This document shows, one piece after another, positions 8,434 through 17,173 of a DNA stretch of 64,000 nucleotides. Source of the DNA: Streptomyces sp. XY006 (GTDB taxonomy: Bacteria > Actinomycetota > Actinomycetes > Streptomycetales > Streptomycetaceae); assembly GCF_002237655.1 (NCBI RefSeq), contig NZ_NOKT01000016.1, forward strand, positions 124,001 through 188,000, read 5' to 3'. The notes under the pieces are model-generated. The model saw nothing but the letters and a program-made list of their open reading frames with translations. It was not told the DNA's origin and made no database searches. Within the stretch, counting starts at the first letter, position 1. Every line of letters begins with the position of its first letter. A program made the translations under genes and the position numbers.

Positions 8434-9468
8434 GTGACCCCCACCGGACCCTGCAACGCCCCCGACGTCGTGGACGTCGTCGCGCTCGGCGAGTCCATGG
8501 TCACGTTCCTGCCCACCCGGCCGGGCCGCCTCGCCGACGTGCCGTCGTTCGAGCGGGGCATCGGCGGGGCGGAGTCCAACGTGGCGTGCGTGCTGGCCGC
8601 GGCGGGGCACTCCGTCCGGTGGGTCAGCCGGGTCGGGGACGACCCCTTCGGCGACCATCTGGTGGAGGCGATCGGCGGCTACGGCGTCGACGTGGCGCAC
8701 GTGCGCCGCGACCCCGACCGCCCCACGGGCATCTACTTCCGTACCGCCGGGGACCGGGCCACCGACGCGCACGAGGTCGCCTACTACCGGGCCGGCTCCG
8801 CCGCGTCCGCGATGAGCGTCACGGACCCCGACCCGGCGGCCGTGCGTGCCGGACGCGTGCTGCACCTGTCCGGGATCACGGCCGCCCTGTCCGGCAGCTG
8901 CCAGGACCTGATGCGCGAGCTGACCGCCCGCCGCCCCGGCCGCCCCCTGGTCTCCTTCGACGTCAACCACCGGCCGGGCCTGTGGCGCGACCAGGACGCA
9001 CCCCGGGTGCTGCGCGACCTCGCCCGGGGCGCGGACCTGGTGTTCGTGGGCCAGGACGAGGCCTGGGGGCTGCCCAGCGCCGAAGCCGTCCGCGCCGCCC
9101 TGCCCGAACCCGAGGTGCTCGTCGTCAAGCAGGGCGCCGCCGGAGCCACCGTCTTCCACGAGCAGGACGTCACCTTCGTCCCCGCACCGCGGGTCGAGGT
9201 CGTCGCCGCCGTCGGCGCGGGCGACGCCTTCGCCGCCGGGTTTCTCTCCGCCACCCTGCGCGGACTGCCCGTCCGGGACCGGCTGCGCCACGGCCACCTC
9301 ATGGCCGCCGCCGCGCTCACCGTGCCCGGCGACCTCGCCGTCCCGCCCGCCCGGGAGCACGCCGACCGGCTCGTCGCCCTGGACGACGCGGCATGGGGGA
9401 GACTGCGACTCGGCCCCGGCTGGACCGAGGACGTCCGGCGGGCCGACGAGGAGGTACGTACGCCATGA
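8434..9468 (+). CDS. PfkB-family carbohydrate kinase, 2-keto-3-deoxygluconate kinase-like (344 aa)
   Basis: Phosphorylates a sugar acid, most likely 2-dehydro-3-deoxygluconate. The ribokinase fold is shown by GGAESNVA near residue 47 (PfkB signature 1 region) and by AVGAGDAFAAGF near residue 265, whose Asp is the catalytic base. VALGESMVTF at the N-terminus is typical of KdgK-like proteins. The GTG start at 8434 is preceded by GAGGAG. The stop overlaps the ATG of the IclR gene (ATGA), so the two are translationally coupled. Sugar specificity could differ; the GntP permease downstream supports a gluconate-type substrate. Confidence 0.85.
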   Translation: MTPTGPCNAPDVVDVVALGESMVTFLPTRPGRLADVPSFERGIGGAESNVACVLAAAGHSVRWVSRVGDDPFGDHLVEAIGGYGVDVAHVRRDPDRPTGIYFRTAGDRATDAHEVAYYRAGSAASAMSVTDPDPAAVRAGRVLHLSGITAALSGSCQDLMRELTARRPGRPLVSFDVNHRPGLWRDQDAPRVLRDLARGADLVFVGQDEAWGLPSAEAVRAALPEPEVLVVKQGAAGATVFHEQDVTFVPAPRVEVVAAVGAGDAFAAGFLSATLRGLPVRDRLRHGHLMAAAALTVPGDLAVPPAREHADRLVALDDAAWGRLRLGPGWTEDVRRADEEVRTP

Positions 9469-10226
9469 GCCAGACCGTCGACCGCGCGCTGAGCATCCTG
9501 CCGCTGCTCGCCGAGGGGCCCGCCGACCTGGGGCAGGTCGCCGACCGCCTCGGCGTCCACAAGTCCACGGCCCTGCGCCTGCTGCGCACCCTGCACGAGC
9601 ACGGCCTGGTCTACCGCCAGTCCGACCAGCGCTACCGTCTCGGCGCCCGCCTCTTCGCGCTCGCCCAGGAGGCCATGGAGAACCTCGACGTCCGCGAGAT
9701 CGCCCACCCGCACCTGATCCGCCTCAACGAGACCTGCGGGCACACCGTGCACCTCGCCGTGTACGAGGAGAACGAGGTCCTCTACATCGACAAGGTCGAG
9801 AGCCGCTACCCGGTGCGGATGTACTCCCGCATCGGCAAGCCCGTCGCCATCACCGTCGCCGCGGTCGCGAAGCTGCTCCTGGCCGACCTCCCCGAGCACG
9901 AGCGGCGCGCGGTCGCCGAGAAGCTCGACTACCCCAGTTACACGGCCCGTTCGACGCCCGACGCGAGCGCGTTCCTGCGCGAGCTGGAGAAGGTGCGCGA
10001 GCAGGGCTGGGCCACCGACCTCGGCGGCCACGAGGAGTCCATCAACTGCGTCGCGGCGCCCATCCGCGGCGCCGACGGCCGGGTCGTCGCCGCGATGTCG
10101 GTCTCCGCGCCGAACGTCGTCGTCACCGCCGACGAGCTCCTCACCCTCCTGCCGCTGGTGCGCCGTACGGCGGACGCCATCAGCGGGGAGTACTCCGGCA
10201 GAACACCAGTGAAGGGCACCGCATGA
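9465..10226 (+). CDS. IclR-family transcriptional regulator (253 aa)
   Basis: A one-component regulator. A winged helix-turn-helix covers about residues 3–62 (DRLGVHKSTALRLLRTL is the recognition region), and the GAF-like IclR effector domain covers about 70–245, with the SINCVAAPI and VSAPN segments common to the family. It starts at ATG 9465 inside the kinase stop and itself ends at the RidA start (ATGA again). That chain makes one tightly coupled operon. The ligand is probably a product of the pathway, such as a keto acid. It likely acts on the dyads at 8320–8360. Confidence 0.9.
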   Translation: MSQTVDRALSILPLLAEGPADLGQVADRLGVHKSTALRLLRTLHEHGLVYRQSDQRYRLGARLFALAQEAMENLDVREIAHPHLIRLNETCGHTVHLAVYEENEVLYIDKVESRYPVRMYSRIGKPVAITVAAVAKLLLADLPEHERRAVAEKLDYPSYTARSTPDASAFLRELEKVREQGWATDLGGHEESINCVAAPIRGADGRVVAAMSVSAPNVVVTADELLTLLPLVRRTADAISGEYSGRTPVKGTA

Positions 10227-10633
10227 CGGACAAGACCGCACTCACCCCGAAGACCCACACCACCCCGCCGGCGAAGTTCTCCCACGGGGTGAGGAAGGGC
10301 AACATCCTCCAGGTCGCCGGCCAGGTCGGCTTCCTGCCCGCCGAGGAGGGCAAGCCGCCCACGCCCGCCGGCCCCACCCTGCGCGAGCAGACCCTGCAGA
10401 CCCTCGCCAACGTCAAGGCCATCCTCCAGGAGGGCGGCGCCTCCTGGGACGACGTGATGATGATCCGCGTCTACCTGACGGACGTGGCCCACTTCGCCGA
10501 GATGAACGACATCTACAACGCGTACTTCGAGGAGCAGGGGCTGACCCAGCCGCCCGCCGCGCGCACGACCGTCTACGTCGGTCTCCCCGCGGGCCTCCTC
10601 ATCGAGATCGACGCGCTCGCCGTCCTCGGCTGA
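10223..10633 (+). CDS. ridA: RidA/YjgF-family enamine/imine deaminase (136 aa)
   Basis: Hydrolyses reactive 2-aminoacrylate-type enamines and imines released by PLP dehydratases, protecting PLP enzymes. Family marks are the GQVGF segment near residue 34, the conserved arginine in ARTTVYVG near residue 114, and the C-terminal IEIDALAVL. Slightly longer than the usual 125–130 residues at the N-terminus. Its ATG overlaps the IclR stop (ATGA). Its place in a D-amino-acid deaminase regulon gives a direct job: clearing the enamine made by the DSD1-type enzyme. Confidence 0.88.
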   Translation: MTDKTALTPKTHTTPPAKFSHGVRKGNILQVAGQVGFLPAEEGKPPTPAGPTLREQTLQTLANVKAILQEGGASWDDVMMIRVYLTDVAHFAEMNDIYNAYFEEQGLTQPPAARTTVYVGLPAGLLIEIDALAVLG

Positions 10634-10746
10634 CCGACCCCACCCCCCAAAAACTCCCGCACGCCCGTGAGGCGCGGCGCCCCGATGCGCCGCGTCGCGC
10701 TCCCCCCTACCCAGAAGCTGCATGCACTTACGCAGAGGACCCCCGA

Positions 10747-12267
10747 ATGTCCCATCCGCTCGCCGCGTCCGCCCCCGCCGAGACACCGCCCCACACGGGA
10801 GGACTGCTCCTCCTCGTCGACGGCACCGCCGGACTCCTGCTCACCGCCGCGCTCGGCATCGCGCTGCTGCTCTTCCTCATCATCAGGGTCAGACTCCAGC
10901 CGTTCGTCGCCCTGCTGGCGGTCTCCATAGCCGTCGGCCTCGCGGCCGGCCTGTCGGTCACCGAACTCTTCGGCACGGTCCAGAAGTCGGACGCCGTCTC
11001 CACCATCGAGTCCGGCATGGGCGGCATCCTCGGCCATGTCGCCATCATCATCGGCCTGGGCACCATGCTCGGCGCGATCCTCGAAGTCAGCGGCGGCGCG
11101 GAAGTGCTGGCCCGCCGCCTGCTCGGCCTGTTCGGCGAGAAGCGCGCGCCGCTGGCCATGGGTCTGACCGGCCTGATCTTCGGCATCCCCGTCTTCTTCG
11201 ACGTCGGCATCTTCGTCCTGGCGCCCATCGTCTACGCCGCCGCCAAGCGCCCCCAAGGGCCTCCGACAAGCTCCGGTCCAGGGGGGACCCCCACCGGCAA
11301 GTCGATCCTGCTCTACTGCCTGCCCCTGCTCGCGGGCCTGTCCGTCACCCACGCGTTCCTGCCGCCGCACCCCGGCCCGGTGGCCGCCGCCGGTCTGCTC
11401 CACGTCGACCTCGGCTGGGTCATCCTCATGGGCGTCGTCTGCGGTCTGCCGGCCGTGGTGGCCGCGTGGGCGTACTCGGCGTGGATCGGCCGCCGCATCT
11501 TCGTCGCCGTGCCGCAGGACATGGTCGAGGCGGCGGAGGAGGCCAAGCAGGCCGTCGTCGACGAGCAGCGGGCCGCCGGGGTCGCGCCCAGCGAGCAGCC
11601 GGTCTCCCTCGGCACGGTCCTCGGCATCATCGGCACGCCGCTGGTCCTCATCCTCGCGGCGACCTTCTCCTCGATCGCGCTGGACCCCTCCACCCTCCGC
11701 TCGGTGATCGAGTTCTTCGGCAACCCGTTCGTGGCGCTCACGATCGCGCTGTTCCTCGCGTACTACCTGCTGGGCATCCGCCGCGGCTGGTCCCGCAAGT
11801 CCCTGGAGACGGTGTCGACGGCGTCCCTCAAGCCGGTCGGCAACATCCTGCTGGTGGTCGGCGCGGGCGGCATCTTCGGCGCGGTCCTCAAGGCCAGCGG
11901 CGTCGCCCAGGCCCTCTCGGACACGTTCAACGACGTGGGCCTGCCGGTGATCGTGCTGTCCTACCTGATCTCCGTGGTGCTGCGGGTCGCCCAGGGCTCG
12001 GCGACGGTCGCGATCGTCACGACGGCCGGCATCGTGGCGCCCCTGCTCGCGGAGGGCGACCACTCCCAGGCCTTCGTCGCCCTGGTCATCATGGCCATCT
12101 CCGCGGGCTCCATCTTCGCCTCCCACGTCAACGACGGAGGCTTCTGGATGGTGGCCAAGTACTTCGGCATCAGCGAGCGGGACACGCTCAAGACGTGGAC
12201 GGTGCTGGAGAGCGTCCTGTCGGTGGCGGGGTTCGTGATGGCCGCCGTGCTCAGCCTGTTCGTGTAG
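10747..12267 (+). CDS. GntP-family gluconate/sugar-acid:H+ symporter (506 aa)
   Basis: An integral membrane importer of gluconate or a related acid, with about 12–14 hydrophobic segments. GntP-type patterns include the GTMLGAILEVSGGAE stretch near residue 98, IPVFFDVGIFVLAPI near 145 and SHVNDGGFWMVAKYF near 458. It lies 113 bases after ridA and is probably in the same operon. An unusual feature is a 16–18-residue Pro/Gly/Ser insertion after residue 168, encoded by a DNA repeat (see 11251–11294), in the cytoplasmic loop between two membrane segments. The frame stays open, so the permease may still work. Confidence 0.88.
   Translation: MSHPLAASAPAETPPHTGGLLLLVDGTAGLLLTAALGIALLLFLIIRVRLQPFVALLAVSIAVGLAAGLSVTELFGTVQKSDAVSTIESGMGGILGHVAIIIGLGTMLGAILEVSGGAEVLARRLLGLFGEKRAPLAMGLTGLIFGIPVFFDVGIFVLAPIVYAAAKRPQGPPTSSGPGGTPTGKSILLYCLPLLAGLSVTHAFLPPHPGPVAAAGLLHVDLGWVILMGVVCGLPAVVAAWAYSAWIGRRIFVAVPQDMVEAAEEAKQAVVDEQRAAGVAPSEQPVSLGTVLGIIGTPLVLILAATFSSIALDPSTLRSVIEFFGNPFVALTIALFLAYYLLGIRRGWSRKSLETVSTASLKPVGNILLVVGAGGIFGAVLKASGVAQALSDTFNDVGLPVIVLSYLISVVLRVAQGSATVAIVTTAGIVAPLLAEGDHSQAFVALVIMAISAGSIFASHVNDGGFWMVAKYFGISERDTLKTWTVLESVLSVAGFVMAAVLSLFV
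11251..11294 (+). repeat. Streptomycete short interspersed C/G-rich element inside the permease gene
   Basis: The run starts CCCCAAGG, has a central CTCCGG and ends CAGGGGGGACCCCCACC. From memory this skeleton matches a small dispersed element common in Streptomyces genomes (CCCAAGC…CAGGGGGGACCCCCA). Here it sits in frame within gntP and codes for Pro/Gly/Ser-rich residues in a loop. Confidence 0.55.
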
Positions 12268-12371
12268 AGCGCCGGCCCGTTGCCGTGGGGCGGCCGGTTC
12301 TTGTAGGCGTCTGATAACGAAGTCGGGCCCGACTGTGTGCGGCACAGGTTTGTCGACCATACTGCTCCGCT

Positions 12372-12917
12372 GTGGAGCAGCGCATAGGTTCGAGCAGCCA
12401 GCCCCTGGAGGGCGCCGGATTCGACCCGGCCTTCATCCCCGGGCTCACGTCACCCGCGTCCGCCCGGACGGAGGAGGACGGGCCGGAGAAGGAGCCTGAG
12501 GTCGCCGAGGCCGAGGAGGCCGCCCCCGAGCCGGAGGAGCAGGACACGGCGTCCTCCTCCTCCGAGCCGGAGGAGGAGGACGCCGCGGGCGACGGTCCCG
12601 TCTTCGAGGCGTCCGACCGCCGCGCCCGGATCGTCGCCGACCACAGAGGCGTACGGCTCTGCCTGGACGACCAGGAGTGCGAGTTCCGCTGGGACGAGAT
12701 CGGCGCGGTGGAGACGGAGACGGCCCGCTTCGGCAAGCGGTACACCGTCACCGTCCACACCCCTGACCGGCGTTGGTACCCGATCGAGATCGAGGCGCCG
12801 GCCAGGAGCCGCTTCGCCGAGTGGGACGCCCGGTTGGACGCCGTGCTGGACGCCTACTTCGAGGAAGACAAGGACGAGAAGGAAGAGAACGGCGAGAAGG
12901 CCGAAGTCGCGGACTAG
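12372..12917 (+). CDS. Acidic protein of unknown function with a small C-terminal beta/alpha domain (181 aa)
   Basis: No family recognised. Residues 1–75 are disordered and Glu-rich (clusters of Glu/Pro/Ser). Residues about 78–165 look folded: short beta strands with alternating hydrophobics (ARIVADHRGVRLCL, YTVTVHTPDRRWYPIEIE) and a final amphipathic helix. This could be a PH-like or other small barrel fold, but I cannot assign it. The tail is again Glu/Lys-rich. GTG 12372 is taken as start because no ATG precedes the folded part. Its TAG stop shares the CTAG tetramer with the stop of the convergent carboxypeptidase gene. Confidence 0.6.
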   Translation: MEQRIGSSSQPLEGAGFDPAFIPGLTSPASARTEEDGPEKEPEVAEAEEAAPEPEEQDTASSSSEPEEEDAAGDGPVFEASDRRARIVADHRGVRLCLDDQECEFRWDEIGAVETETARFGKRYTVTVHTPDRRWYPIEIEAPARSRFAEWDARLDAVLDAYFEEDKDEKEENGEKAEVAD

Positions 12918-14266
12918 CCGCAGTACTGCGCTTCCTTGCCGATCGACCGGTACATGCAGTCCGCGTTCTCCAGCAACTGCAGCACCGCGTCCCGGTTGCG
13001 GGAGGTCTCCCGCTCGATCACCTCGTCGGGCGGGTAGAACCCACCCTCGCCCGACCGGGGATACATCTCGAACGTGTAGCCGAAGATCTTGTGCGCACCC
13101 CAGAGGTAGTCGTCGATCGACCCGTCCGTGATGTACAGGTCGCTCGACTGCTCCGCCGTGTACCCGTTGCTCGCGGCCATCTTCTGGCCCACGGTCTTGA
13201 ACGCCGCGTGGTCGTCCGCGGTCATCCCGGTCGTGGTGTCGGAGTACGTGTAGCCGAAGGGCCACAGCACCAGTTCGCTGTACGTGTGGAAGTCGACCCC
13301 GGCCCGGATCTGCTGCTTGCCGCCGACGACCCGGCTGCGCACGAAGTCCGCGACGACCTTCACCTCGGGCGCCGACTCCGCCGCCGTGCCCCGGTAGGTC
13401 TCGGAGGACGTCGACCCGGAGGAGCCGCCGCAGCAGCCCCAGCGGTAGTTCCAGTTGCGGTTCAGGTCCGTGCCGACGTACGAGGAACCGGAGTTGGGCT
13501 GCCGGTTCTTGCGCCACGAGCGGTACGAGCCGGTGGCGATGTCGTACTCGCCGCCGTCCGGGTTGATGTCCGGCACGATCCAGATCTCGCGGTTGTTCAC
13601 CATGTTGGTGACCCGGGTGTCGGATCCGTAGTCGGAGGTCAGCTCGCGCAGCAGGTAGAGCGCCATCTCGACGGTGAGGTGCTCGCGCGCGTGCTGATGG
13701 TGCGTGAACAGCACCTCGGGCTCGGACTCGTCCGTGGCCACGTTGTCGCTGATCTTGATGGCGACGATGTTCCGCCCCTGGTACGACCTGCCGATCACGC
13801 GCTGGCTCGCGATCGACGGGTTGGCCGAGACGATCGTGTTGATCTCGCTCGTCATCTCCGCGTAGTTGTGGTACTTCGAGTCGCCCGACGGGAAGTCGAA
13901 GAGCCGGACGTCGTCCTCGCCCGCGGACCGGTCGGGTACCGCGCCGAGCGGGGTGACCTCGTAGCCCCGGGCCCGCAGCTGCTTGATCTGGTCCGCGCGG
14001 CCGGAGACGACGACCCCGTGGCCGTGGATCTCGTCGACGGTCACGCCCGTACGCTGAAGTGCCGTGCGGTCCGCGGCCGTCGAGTGCAGATGGATCTCGT
14101 ACTGCCGGATGTCGTCGGCCGCCGGAGCGGCCTTCGCCGCGCTGTCGGCGGTGGCGTCCGGCGCCGTCGCCGACAAGGGCGCCGCCAGGGCGAGTGCCAG
14201 GACGGCGGCGAGGGCGGCGGTGCGTCTGCCGGTGCGGGCACCGGAGCCTCGTATGCGAAGTCGCAT
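12914..14266 (-). CDS. Secreted zinc carboxypeptidase, M14 family (450 aa)
   Basis: An exported metallopeptidase that trims C-terminal residues. It has a twin-arginine-containing basic N-region and a hydrophobic signal peptide to about residue 40. An activation-peptide-like domain follows (about 50–120). The catalytic domain shows the zinc ligands in HQHAREH (His and Glu near 192–195) and the third ligand in VDFHTY near residue 325. The catalytic glutamate is in YTFEMYP near 398. AAGGAGA five bases before ATG 14266 decides the start. The frame continues 317 codons upstream in a non-protein-like way. Length and Cys content fit streptomycete secreted carboxypeptidases of the CPT type. Confidence 0.92.
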   Translation of the reverse strand: MRLRIRGSGARTGRRTAALAAVLALALAAPLSATAPDATADSAAKAAPAADDIRQYEIHLHSTAADRTALQRTGVTVDEIHGHGVVVSGRADQIKQLRARGYEVTPLGAVPDRSAGEDDVRLFDFPSGDSKYHNYAEMTSEINTIVSANPSIASQRVIGRSYQGRNIVAIKISDNVATDESEPEVLFTHHQHAREHLTVEMALYLLRELTSDYGSDTRVTNMVNNREIWIVPDINPDGGEYDIATGSYRSWRKNRQPNSGSSYVGTDLNRNWNYRWGCCGGSSGSTSSETYRGTAAESAPEVKVVADFVRSRVVGGKQQIRAGVDFHTYSELVLWPFGYTYSDTTTGMTADDHAAFKTVGQKMAASNGYTAEQSSDLYITDGSIDDYLWGAHKIFGYTFEMYPRSGEGGFYPPDEVIERETSRNRDAVLQLLENADCMYRSIGKEAQYCG

Positions 14267-14537
14267 GAAATCTCCTTGTGGGAGGTGGGGTTGTTCCGTG
14301 CGACGTACGTGGTGCGGGTGGCGCAATCGTTCTGCTAATGGCATGAGCAGGTCAAGACTGAAAGCGGCCGTGCAGTGTACGCGTGCGGCGCGGCGGTCGA
14401 GAGGGAGCGGCCGAAGTCCACCCGGGGGTGTGACCCGAACGTGCATATATGTACGGAACCGGGAGAGGGTGGGGGCTCGCGCAAGGGGAGCCGGGTTGTC
14501 CGGATCCCCGGACCACACCCCAGAGGACTGGCTGATC

Positions 14538-17135
14538 ATGGGCGGATCAGCGCCACGACGGGACCACCGGCTGCCGGTCGAGACGACCAGCTTCGTCGAC
14601 CGGCGTGGCGAACTGACCGAAGGACGCGAGCTGCTGGCCCGCGCCCGGCTGGTGACGCTGACCGGGCCGGGCGGCGTCGGCAAGACCCGGCTCGCCGCGC
14701 GCCTCGCGGCCCGCGTCCAGCGCGCCTTCCCGGACGGCGTGCGCTTCGTGCACCTGTCCGGGCTGCACGACCCGGCGCTCGTCCCGCTGGCCGCCGCCGA
14801 CGCGCTGGGGCTGCACGACCACTCCGCCCAGCCGCCGCTGGACGCCCTCGTCGAGCAGGTCCGCGACCGGCGGCTGCTGCTCGTCGTCGACAACTGCGAG
14901 CACCTCGCGGGCGCCTGTGCCCGGCTCGCCGCCGCCCTGCTGCACGGCACCGAGGGCGTCCGGATCCTCGCCACCAGCCGGCACCGGCTCGGTCTCACGG
15001 AGGAGCACCTGCTGGAGGTGCGGCCGCTGCCCGTGCCCGACCCGGACGGCGATCTGTCCGCCGCCGAGGGCTGCCCCGCCCTCACCCTCTTCGCCGACCG
15101 CGCGGCCGCCGTGGCCCCCGGCTTCCGGCTCACCCGGGCCAACCTGGCGTCCGTCGCCCGCCTGTGCCGGCGCCTGGACGGCCTGCCGCTCGCCATCGAA
15201 CTGGCCGCCGTGCGCATGCGCGTCCTCGACGTCGACCAGCTCCTGGACCGGCTCGACGACCGCTACCGCTTCCTCACCACCGGCAGCCCCGCGGCCCTGC
15301 CCCGCCACCAGACCCTACGCGCGGCGGTCACCTGGAGCCACGACCTGTGCACCGGCCCGGAGCAACTGGTCTGGTCCCGGCTGTCGGTACTGGCGGGCAC
15401 CTTCGACCTGGAGACGGCGGAGGCGGTGTGCGCCGACGACACCCTGCGGGGAGCCGCCGCGTGGCCGCGCGACGACAGCCGGCTCCCAGCCCCCGCGGTC
15501 CGCCACCGGCTCCCCGCCCCCGCGGGCCCGCACCTCGTCTCGCGCACGGCACCCGCGCGGCCCACGGACGGCCCCGCCACCCGGCCCGGGCCTGCCGACG
15601 CCCTCACCGGGCCCGTCGAGATCCGTCCCGGCCCCGCCACCGGTCCTGTCGACGCCCTCACCGGCCCCGCCGAAACTTTCACCGGGACCGTGACGTTGCC
15701 CGCGGCCCCGCCCGTGGTTCTGCGCGCCGACGACGTGCTGGAAGCCGTCGCCGGGCTTGTCGACAAGTCCGTGCTGTGCCGGGAGGCGGGTCCCGACGGG
15801 GTGCGGTATCGGTTGCTCGACACCCTGCGGCAGTACGGGCTGGAGCAGCTGCGGCGTACCCCGGGGGAGGAGACCGCCGCCCGGCGGCGGCAGCGGGACT
15901 GGATGCTGCGGCGGGCCGAGGCGTGCGAACGCGACTGGTTCGGGCCCCGGCAGCCGGAGATCGTGGCCCGCCTGCGCGCCGACCGGGACAACCTGCGCGC
16001 CGCCCTCGACTTCAGCCTGACCACGCCCGGCGAGGCCCGCGCCGGACTGCGCCTCGCCGGCGCCCTGTGGTTCCACTGGCACGCCTGCGGCGCCCCCCGC
16101 GAGGGCCTGTACTGGCTCGACCGGGCCCTGGCCGCCCACCCCGAGCCGACCCGGGAGCGGGCCCGCGGCCTATGGGTGGCCGGGCTGCTCGTCGCCGCCA
16201 CCCAGGACTTCCCCCGGGGCCGCCGGCTCGCCGCGGACGCCCTCGCCCTGGCCCGCTCCCTGGGCGACACCGCCGAGGCCGCCCACGCCGAGTACGTCAT
16301 CGGCGTCATCCGGCTGTTCGGCGGCGACCTGCCCGGCGCCCTGCGGCACTTCGAGGCCACCGTCGCCCGCGGCCGTGTGCCCGGACAGCACCTCAGCCTC
16401 GTCGGCCTCGACCAGGTCGAACTCGCCTGCGCGCTGGGCTTCCTGGGCGAGGCCGACCGGGCCGTCGAGGTGTGCGAGCGGGCACTGCGGCTGTGCGAGC
16501 GGCACGGCGAGCAGTGGGTGCGGTCGTACCTGCTGCGCATGCTCGCCCTCGCACACACCGTGCGCGGGGACCGGGCCCGGGCGGAGGAACACGCCCGCGA
16601 GGCGCTGCGGCTGAAACTCGCCGTCCACGACGTCATCGGCATCGCCCTCACCCTCGACCTGCTCGCCTCGATCGCGGTCGGGCACGGCGACCACGAGCAC
16701 GCGGCCGTGCTGCTGGGCGGCGCCGACCGTGTCTGGGCCGACATCGACGCGGGCCGCTGGGGCGCCCCGGCCCTCACCTCCGCCCGACGGGACAGCGAGC
16801 AGCGGGCGGGCCGCGCCCTGGGCCGCGAGGCGTTCGAGCGGGCCCACCGGCGCGGCGCCGCACTGGCCCTCGCGGAGCTGGTCGGTCACGCGCTGCGGGA
16901 ACCGGCCACCGCCGAGCCCGCCGCCCCGCCGCCGCACGAGGACACCGCGGTCCGTCTCACCCGCCGCGAGACCGAGGTCGCCCGGCTCGTCGCCGAAGGG
17001 CTCGCCAACCAGCAGATCGCCGACCGCCTGGTCATCGCCCGCCGCACCGCCGAAGGCCATGTGGAACGCATCCTCAGCAAGCTCGGCTTCAGCAACCGCA
17101 GCCAGATCGCCGCCTGGGTGACGGCACAGCGCTGA
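14538..17135 (+). CDS. Large NB-ARC/AAA ATPase regulator with C-terminal LuxR DNA-binding domain (865 aa)
   Basis: A signal-transducing NTPase transcription factor. Walker A GPGGVGKTR lies near residue 43, Walker B LLLVVDNCEH near 118, and the NB-ARC region continues through GLPLAIELA near 217. A helical TPR-like region spans about 480–770, and a LuxR/GerE helix-turn-helix (LTRRETEVARLVAEGLANQQIA to the end) lies at about 805–865. Between NB-ARC and the TPR region (about 315–395) a Pro/Ala/Thr/Gly-rich linker with near-repeats of GPxDALTGP interrupts the winged-helix part. The start ATG 14538 has only a weak AGAGGA; an upstream TTG with AAGGGGAG is an alternative. It precedes RsbA-like and RsbW-like genes in the same direction. 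Confidence 0.85.
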   Translation: MGGSAPRRDHRLPVETTSFVDRRGELTEGRELLARARLVTLTGPGGVGKTRLAARLAARVQRAFPDGVRFVHLSGLHDPALVPLAAADALGLHDHSAQPPLDALVEQVRDRRLLLVVDNCEHLAGACARLAAALLHGTEGVRILATSRHRLGLTEEHLLEVRPLPVPDPDGDLSAAEGCPALTLFADRAAAVAPGFRLTRANLASVARLCRRLDGLPLAIELAAVRMRVLDVDQLLDRLDDRYRFLTTGSPAALPRHQTLRAAVTWSHDLCTGPEQLVWSRLSVLAGTFDLETAEAVCADDTLRGAAAWPRDDSRLPAPAVRHRLPAPAGPHLVSRTAPARPTDGPATRPGPADALTGPVEIRPGPATGPVDALTGPAETFTGTVTLPAAPPVVLRADDVLEAVAGLVDKSVLCREAGPDGVRYRLLDTLRQYGLEQLRRTPGEETAARRRQRDWMLRRAEACERDWFGPRQPEIVARLRADRDNLRAALDFSLTTPGEARAGLRLAGALWFHWHACGAPREGLYWLDRALAAHPEPTRERARGLWVAGLLVAATQDFPRGRRLAADALALARSLGDTAEAAHAEYVIGVIRLFGGDLPGALRHFEATVARGRVPGQHLSLVGLDQVELACALGFLGEADRAVEVCERALRLCERHGEQWVRSYLLRMLALAHTVRGDRARAEEHAREALRLKLAVHDVIGIALTLDLLASIAVGHGDHEHAAVLLGGADRVWADIDAGRWGAPALTSARRDSEQRAGRALGREAFERAHRRGAALALAELVGHALREPATAEPAAPPPHEDTAVRLTRRETEVARLVAEGLANQQIADRLVIARRTAEGHVERILSKLGFSNRSQIAAWVTAQR

Positions 17136-17173
17136 CCGCCCGTACCCCACCCACACCCACCCGAGGGGATCAC

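Noticed and set aside
12914..15217. A 767-residue carboxypeptidase
   Set aside because: The extra N-terminus is antisense to the LuxR gene and low in complexity. AAGGAGA and a signal peptide fix the start at 14266.
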